Source: Vreelandella sp042466685
Lineage (GTDB): Bacteria; Pseudomonadota; Gammaproteobacteria; Pseudomonadales; Halomonadaceae
DNA: 64,000 nt
NCBI RefSeq assembly: GCF_042466685.1
Contig: NZ_CP170448.1
Span: 1,240,001 to 1,304,000 of the forward strand
Direction: 5' to 3'
Shown here: in pieces, positions 59,367-64,000 of the stretch
How positions within the stretch are numbered: position 1 is the first letter of the stretch
Layout: each line of letters opens with the position of its first letter
Made by a program: the position numbers and the translations under genes
The notes under the pieces: model-generated
What the model was told of the DNA's origin: nothing
Databases searched by the model: none
What the model saw: the letters and a program-made list of their open reading frames with translations, nothing else

Positions 59367-60299
59367 CTAGTCCCTTCGGCCTGCTAATACTTGGTTTACA
59401 GTCTCTTCATCCAGGTTTTCGCGGCAAAGCTGCAAAAATTGATAAGCATAACCGCGCAGGAAATGGCCGCGTCGTAGCGCTAAATAAGTAGTATTGCGGG
59501 GAAATAGACCACTGGCATCTAGTAGCTTTAGCCCCTGATCACGCTGTTCGTGATACGCCATGGAGGCGATTAACCCAACGCCCATGCCCAGTTCTACATA
59601 GGTTTTGATCACATCCGCATCTAGTGCGGTAAGCACGATATCCGGGAATGCATCCGCCGCCGAAAATGCGGTATCAATACGGGTACGCCCAGTAAACCCT
59701 TCGTGGTAAGTCACAATCGGGTGTTCAGTTATGCGCTCAAGTGTTAATGGTAAGCCGTCATTGAGCGGATGCTCTTCCGGCACCACGACGCCGTGATACC
59801 AGTGGTAGAAGGGAAAGCAGGCGAATAGTTGCCCCTCTTCGTGCAGGGCTTCAGTGGCAATACCGATATCCACTTTGCCCGCTTTCAGCATTGAGACAAT
59901 TTCTTCAGGGCTGCATTGGTGAAGTTCCAAATGTACTTTTGGAAATGCTTGCTTAAAACGGGCAATGATGGGCGGTAGGGCATAGCGTGCCTGGGTGTGC
60001 GTAGTTGCAATGGCAAGGCTGCCTTGATCCACATGGGTAAGCTGATGCGCTGAGCGTTTAAGATTTTCCACATCAAGCAAAATGCGCTCAATGAATTCCA
60101 TCAGAGTGCTGCCCGCGACTGTCAGCCCAAGAATCCGCTTGCCCCTGCGCTCAAAAATCTCAACGCCTAGCTCTTCTTCCAAATCTCGAATGTGCTTACT
60201 TGCCCCAGACTGAGAGGTGAACAAGGCATTGGATGCTTCAGTAAGGTTAAAGTGCTGACGCACTGTCTCGCGTACGATGCGCAGTTGCTGAATATTCAT
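59367..60299 (-). CDS. cysB: CysB/Cbl-type LysR regulator
   Basis: A 310-residue LysR regulator of the CysB branch. The opening MNIQQLRIVRETVRQHFNLT, then ALFTSQSGASKHIRDLEEEL, is characteristic. In the effector domain TTHTQARYALP matches the sulfate/acetylserine-binding pocket. CysB activates sulfate assimilation genes when N-acetylserine is high. It lies upstream of the sulfate operon on the same strand, and could also control the divergent sulfonate units. Cbl is the alternative identity. Confidence 0.88.
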   Translation of the reverse strand: MNIQQLRIVRETVRQHFNLTEASNALFTSQSGASKHIRDLEEELGVEIFERRGKRILGLTVAGSTLMEFIERILLDVENLKRSAHQLTHVDQGSLAIATTHTQARYALPPIIARFKQAFPKVHLELHQCSPEEIVSMLKAGKVDIGIATEALHEEGQLFACFPFYHWYHGVVVPEEHPLNDGLPLTLERITEHPIVTYHEGFTGRTRIDTAFSAADAFPDIVLTALDADVIKTYVELGMGVGLIASMAYHEQRDQGLKLLDASGLFPRNTTYLALRRGHFLRGYAYQFLQLCRENLDEETVNQVLAGRRD

Positions 60300-60696
60300 A
60301 GCGAGGAGTATCCGATCAGTTGGCAGTTTTGATATTCCGTAAAAGAATATTAAGAATATCTTTTATTCCATAATTATATTTCACGATATCCTTATCGTTT
60401 TTTTTGTATTTAGCCGAGAGCGATACTCATCTTGAGGCACTTTGGCATAGAGGATGGGTTTCAGTGCAAAATTATTAAGTTCCAAGTGGAGGTTGATTTG
60501 GTGAGGATTTTGGTTTCTTGTCCTTCAAGATTGCCATCGATGTGACTCAAAAAGCTCGGCATGGTGAACGTTGATTCTGGTTTAGTCCGATGGTTTAACG
60601 CTTGTGGGGCTATAGTAAAAGAGCACCTAAAAAGTGGCGCTCTGGTGCTATCTAACGGGCCTTTGTGATTATTAAACGCTGCAAACGGAGGTAGCT
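60300..60696. other. Intergenic region, cysB promoter side
   Basis: A 397-bp gap. Near cysB the sequence is AT-rich with imperfect repeats of AAGAATATTAAGAATATC, suitable for a promoter and an autoregulatory site. The half near the GFA gene shows only a GGAGG-type ribosome site. No gene is seen. Confidence 0.4.
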
Positions 60697-61167
60697 ATGC
60701 TGCTCAAAGGATCATGCCACTGCCAGGCAGTGACGTTCAGCGTAAGGTCTCAGCATCCCTATCCATTCAACCGTTGTTACTGCTCTATTTGCCGTAAAAC
60801 GGCGGGCGGTGGCGGCTATGCCATCAACCTCAGCGGTGATAGTAAAACCCTCAACGTGAGTGGCGATGAGCACATCTCGGTCTATCGAGCGGTCATCGAT
60901 GGCGTGCAAAGCACGGGCGAGCGGCATTTTTGCAAGCATTGCGCCACGTCGCTATGGGTTTACGATCCCGACTGGCCCGAGCTTGTGCATCCTTTCGCAT
61001 CAGCAATCGATACACCACTGCCGACACCACCCAAGCGAACACACATGATGTTGGGAAGCAGGGCGGATTGGGTCGAGGTCAATGCGCAGTTCCAGGATAA
61101 GTGCTTCGATGAGTACCCCGATGAAAGCCTTGCTGAGTGGCACCAGCGTTTGGGATTAGAGTGTTAA
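60697..61167 (+). CDS. GFA-family (CENP-V fold) zinc protein
   Basis: A 156-residue protein of the glutathione-dependent formaldehyde-activating-like family. The zinc cysteines are in GSCHCQAV (Cys7, Cys9), RCYCSICRK and FCKHCAT. Most members have no proven activity; binding of a glutathione adduct is only a family guess. The stop overlaps the end of the convergent CDP-alcohol phosphatidyltransferase gene by 4 bp. Confidence 0.85.
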   Translation: MLLKGSCHCQAVTFSVRSQHPYPFNRCYCSICRKTAGGGGYAINLSGDSKTLNVSGDEHISVYRAVIDGVQSTGERHFCKHCATSLWVYDPDWPELVHPFASAIDTPLPTPPKRTHMMLGSRADWVEVNAQFQDKCFDEYPDESLAEWHQRLGLEC

Positions 61168-61901
61168 TTCTGCTTGCTATGCTTTGATTTTCGGTACAGC
61201 CACAAAATGTCAAAACCAAATGAATAGGTGAGAGATATCAATGCGCTAATGGCGAGCAGGCTGGCAAGAAAATGAGATGTGAGAGGGGTCAACGCCAGTA
61301 GTAGCGCTACCACCTGCCAGACACAAACAGCCTTGCGTCGAAAGCTGGCAAACAGCGGTTTTGAGAGCCACGGGAATCGCCAACTGGCAGCCATAAACAG
61401 GTAGCGCATTCCGCCTATCAACAGCACCCAAAGCCCCAGCGATTCCAGCCGTAGCAAGCCTGCACAGAGCAGTAAAATCAGTAAGGCATCCAGCTCCATA
61501 TCGAAGCGCGCGCCGAACCGTGTGTGGCTTTTCGTGCGCCTGGCAATCCAGCCATCAACACCGTCCAATAGCAGAGCGACCACTGCAATTGCCAACCACT
61601 GCCAGATACCCCCTACAAAAGCATTGTCGGCGAGCGCGCCAGCTACGAGAGCAACCAAAACCGCTCGGGCCAACGTGACCCGGTTTGCCCAGCCCAGCGA
61701 GCCGTAGGGCCAGAAGATGAGGATCAGGGTGGAGATAAGCGTGTAGAAGCCTATAGCCAACCCCCAGTTAGCGGGAGTAGCCATCAAAAGGGGCAGACCT
61801 TTGCCCAAGGATATTAGCAGCATGCCACCCAGCAGTAGCTCTCCAGCGCCATAGAGACGTTTAGGCAGGGTGTAAGATGAAGCGTTAGAGAAGAGCGGCA
61901 T
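61164..61901 (-). CDS. CDP-alcohol phosphatidyltransferase family membrane enzyme
   Basis: A 245-residue protein with about six helices. The full signature D-G-x2-D-G-x-A-R-x8-G-x3-D-x3-D is visible (DGVDGWIARRTKSH, then RFGARFDMELD), so it transfers a phospho-alcohol group from a CDP-activated donor to another alcohol. The product lipid is unknown. It lies divergent from the dehydrogenase/PTPS/glycosyltransferase operon 360 bp away, so a shared pathway is possible. Confidence 0.85.
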   Translation of the reverse strand: MPLFSNASSYTLPKRLYGAGELLLGGMLLISLGKGLPLLMATPANWGLAIGFYTLISTLILIFWPYGSLGWANRVTLARAVLVALVAGALADNAFVGGIWQWLAIAVVALLLDGVDGWIARRTKSHTRFGARFDMELDALLILLLCAGLLRLESLGLWVLLIGGMRYLFMAASWRFPWLSKPLFASFRRKAVCVWQVVALLLALTPLTSHFLASLLAISALISLTYSFGFDILWLYRKSKHSKQN

Positions 61902-62261
61902 GGTGTCTCACGAAGCGGAATCGCTGTCCGCAGTTGAAATAAATGATGCAACTATTTTTATATGTACCATTCTTGTAGAAGAAGGTAGGGTTGTCCATAG
62001 GATCAAGAAATAGATGGGTTAGTTTCAATTGTTCCAATTGGTTAATCGAATATTTTCTTTTCACCCGCTAAGCTGAAGATGGTGAACCATTGAAAACTGT
62101 TCTGCCTCGTGCCATGCAAAGCATGGTCACACATTACGCTAGGGGGTTGAGTCACACGACTTGCCTCTTACTGCTAACTTGCAGTGCAATGGTGCCAAGC
62201 CACATTCAACGGAATGAAAGAGAGCTCGGAACAAGTGGGCTCGTAACGAAAAGGAACGCTC
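61902..62261. other. Divergent intergenic region
   Basis: A 360-bp region between the phosphatidyltransferase and dehydrogenase genes. It is AT-rich near 62000-62060, with CAATTGTTCCAATTG as a small inverted repeat. No ORF is supported; the small frame at 62090 lacks a ribosome site. Confidence 0.4.
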
Positions 62262-63281
62262 ATGTCGGCGCCTAACGATGTTGGCAATGCCTCCAATGCC
62301 GCCAAAGAAAACTGGGCCACCGCCTTCTGGGTGGTCAACCCAGGAGAAGGCGAGCTGCGGCGTGAACAACTTAGTCCTCCCGCTCAGGATGAGGTACGTG
62401 TACGTACCTTGTACAGCGGTATCAGCCGCGGCACTGAATCCTTGGTGTTCAATGGTCGCGTGCCTGAAAGCGAATTCTCCCGCATGCGTGCTCCCTTTCA
62501 GTCGGGAGAATTTCCCGCACCGGTCAAGTACGGCTACTGCAGTGTGGGAAAGGTTAAGCAAGGACCTGATGCCCTGCTGGATAAAACTGTTTTCTGCCTA
62601 TTTCCCCATCAAGACGACTACGTGGTACCCGCTTCGGCGGTGCTCACCATACCTGACCACATGCCCGCTAAACGCGCTGTGCTAGCCGCCAATATGGAAA
62701 CCGCCATTAACGGCGTGTGGGACGCAGAGCCTATGCTGGGTGAGCGAGTCTGTGTGATTGGCGCTGGCGTAGTCGGCGCGTTGGTGGCGTATCTGTGTGC
62801 TCAGATACCCGGCGTTGACGTGCATTTAGTCGATATTAACCCTGAGCGCCGCCAGCTCGCAGAACAGCTAGGTGTGGTGTTTTGTACCCCCGAACATGCT
62901 CCACAAGATCAAGACTGCGTGATTCATGCCAGCGGCCATTCTGAAGGGCTACGCAAAGCGATTGAACTGATCGGCAGTGAAGGGCGCATTGTCGAGATGA
63001 GCTGGTATGGTGAAGGCGATGTCGCAATACCGCTAGGCGGTGCTTTCCACTCCCAGCGGTTGACGCTAAAGGCCAGCCAGGTAGGCCAACTGCCGCCTAA
63101 ATTACGCCCACGCTGGGACTATCAGCGCCGCTTAACATTAGCGCTGAGCCTGTTGGTGGATGAGCGGTTGGATGCACTGATCAGTGGCGAAAGCGACTTT
63201 GATCAGTTCCCCTCGCTGGCCCCTAAACTGTTTGGCCCAGGCAGCGTTGAGCTCTGTCACCGCCTGCGCTACACCGCATAA
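62262..63281 (+). CDS. MDR-family dehydrogenase (zinc alcohol dehydrogenase-like)
   Basis: A 339-residue medium-chain dehydrogenase. The Rossmann motif is CVIGAGVVGALVAYL, then HLVDINPERRQLAEQLG for NAD(P). At the usual catalytic zinc Cys the sequence is YSGISRGTE, and the four structural Cys are absent, so zinc may be lacking. AAAGGA precedes the ATG. First gene of an operon with a PTPS-like protein and a GT4 glycosyltransferase. The substrate could be a sugar or pterin derivative; this is inference. Confidence 0.82.
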   Translation: MSAPNDVGNASNAAKENWATAFWVVNPGEGELRREQLSPPAQDEVRVRTLYSGISRGTESLVFNGRVPESEFSRMRAPFQSGEFPAPVKYGYCSVGKVKQGPDALLDKTVFCLFPHQDDYVVPASAVLTIPDHMPAKRAVLAANMETAINGVWDAEPMLGERVCVIGAGVVGALVAYLCAQIPGVDVHLVDINPERRQLAEQLGVVFCTPEHAPQDQDCVIHASGHSEGLRKAIELIGSEGRIVEMSWYGEGDVAIPLGGAFHSQRLTLKASQVGQLPPKLRPRWDYQRRLTLALSLLVDERLDALISGESDFDQFPSLAPKLFGPGSVELCHRLRYTA

Positions 63282-63308
63282 CCCATTTGCCCATTTTTTG
63301 GAGACGCT

Positions 63309-63707
63309 ATGTTTCGTTTATGTGTTCGTGACCACTTTATGATCGCCCACAGTTTTAAGGGGGAGATCTTTGGCCCCGCCCAGCGCACCCACGGCGCTAC
63401 CTATGTGGTGGATGTGGTTTTTCAGCGCCCCGAGCTGGATGAGGATGGTCTGGTGATCGATATCGGTCTGGCCAGCGAAACGGTGAAAGCGGTACTGGCT
63501 GGCTACAACTTCACCAACCTGGATGAAGTACCTGAGTTTAAGGGCAAAAACACCACCACCGAATTTATGGCCAAGGTGATCTTTGACCAGCTCGCCAAGG
63601 CAATTGGTGAGGGGAAAATGGGCTCCACCGCCCAGGGGATTACCCATATGGAGATCAAACTGCATGAGTCCCATGTGGCTTGGGCTAGCTACGAAGGCGC
63701 GCTATGA
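63309..63707 (+). CDS. 6-pyruvoyl-tetrahydropterin synthase / QueD-like protein
   Basis: A 132-residue tunnelling-fold protein. FMIAHSFKG (His14) and RTHGATY (His28) correspond to the zinc site, GLVIDIG to the Asp segment, and MEIKLHESHVAWASYEG to the C-terminal glutamate. Canonical QueD has HGHxY and a catalytic Cys before it. Here the second His is Ala30 and the Cys is absent, and the LDHxxLN segment reads YNFTNLDE. It probably acts on a pterin but with a changed activity. Overlaps the next gene by ATGA. Confidence 0.78.
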   Translation: MFRLCVRDHFMIAHSFKGEIFGPAQRTHGATYVVDVVFQRPELDEDGLVIDIGLASETVKAVLAGYNFTNLDEVPEFKGKNTTTEFMAKVIFDQLAKAIGEGKMGSTAQGITHMEIKLHESHVAWASYEGAL

Positions 63708-64000
63708 GTCAGCGTTTCACCTTAATCGTTGCCGGTGACCCCACTCAGCGTACCGGCGGCTATATTTATGACGCCCAGATTGTCTCGGCCTTGCGTGACC
63801 AGGGTTGGGAAATTGACGTCGTCGGCTTGGCGGGAAGCTTTCCCGACGCGGATGCCGAGGCGGCGATAGCCCTCTCCCAGGCACTTGCGTCGCTTCCCGA
63901 TCAGGCCGCGGTAGTGATTGATGGCCTGGCCATGGGGGCGCTGCCGGAGGTGGTTGCTCAGCATGCCCAACGGCTCGATATCACCGCCTTGCTGCATCAC
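63704..64000 (+). CDS. Glycosyltransferase family 4-like protein, N-terminal part
   Basis: The reading frame starts at ATG 63704 inside the previous stop and is open to the window edge (99 codons). The start RFTLIVAGDPTQRTGGYIYD and DVVGLAGSFP match the N-terminal Rossmann domain of GT-B retaining glycosyltransferases (GT4), which bind the acceptor. The donor domain is outside the window. Coupled to the PTPS-like gene, suggesting glycosylation of a pterin-like product. Confidence 0.75.
   Translation, partial: MSQRFTLIVAGDPTQRTGGYIYDAQIVSALRDQGWEIDVVGLAGSFPDADAEAAIALSQALASLPDQAAVVIDGLAMGALPEVVAQHAQRLDITALLHH

Noticed and set aside
1..64000. tRNA, rRNA, CRISPR array or prophage
   Set aside because: No tRNA-like cloverleaf, rRNA sequence, regular direct-repeat array or phage structural gene was recognised on either strand.

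Overview
The window looks like a chromosomal segment of a moderately GC-rich gammaproteobacterium, most probably Halomonadaceae (Halomonas-like). This is inferred from protein style, gene content (TPP-controlled tenA-thiC, SbtA-type transporter, ChrBA, sulfate and sulfonate uptake) and dense ATGA-type gene overlaps. No rRNA, tRNA or CRISPR array was seen, so the placement is not proven.

Layout. (1) 1-4.9 kb: a partial lipoprotein gene, then the thiamine operon tenA-thiC read leftwards under a clear TPP riboswitch, then a small SAM methyltransferase gene. (2) 4.86-11.1 kb: a decayed integron. A truncated integron integrase (intI, minus strand) keeps a near-consensus LexA box. To its right is a rightward array of AT-rich gene cassettes separated by attC-like sites: a gamma-glutamylcyclotransferase-like gene, a VOC gene, an unknown gene, a GNAT gene broken by an IS3-family remnant, a secreted protein, a nucleotidyltransferase-like gene, GNAT, a lipoprotein, and an AlaX-like editing enzyme. 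(3) 11.4-20.8 kb: AraC/EamA-exporter pairs, several GNAT acetyltransferases (one 5'-truncated), ccdA with a broken ccdB, a leftward four-gene aldo/keto-reductase and membrane-protein group, and a possible solo cassette at 20.5-20.9 kb. (4) 21.0-27.3 kb: six overlapping genes (KAS III, extended SDR, metallo-beta-lactamase hydrolase, adenylate-forming enzyme, ATP-grasp ligase, Rieske oxygenase). They form one operon that looks like a small biosynthetic pathway whose product I cannot name.

(5) 27.3-34.0 kb: a rearranged accessory zone. A promoter block is present twice (27.3 and 30.75 kb). There are 3' or internal fragments of tyrosine phosphatase, mntP, LysR, EamA, aadA-like, GST and MFS genes, mixed with intact genes (AGE epimerase, SDRs, a DUF6559-type protein, VOC, DUF899). 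(6) 34-48.9 kb: transport and resistance: an MFS exporter with divergent AraC, mntP, an AraC regulator divergent from an RND efflux pair, an SbtA-type transporter with divergent LysR, and divergent chrB/chrA around a perfect palindrome.

(7) 48.9-60.3 kb: sulfur acquisition. A TauD-like dioxygenase diverges from an ABC operon that also carries a threonine-synthase-like PLP enzyme and a degenerate EAL protein. It is followed by the leftward sulfate ABC operon sbp-cysT-cysW-cysA and a CysB-type regulator. (8) 60.7-64 kb: a GFA-family protein, a CDP-alcohol phosphatidyltransferase, and the start of an operon with an MDR dehydrogenase, a divergent PTPS/QueD-like protein and a GT4 glycosyltransferase cut by the window edge.

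The two parts most worth attention are the integron with its truncated integrase (and possible outlying cassette) and the six-gene KAS III-to-Rieske operon.
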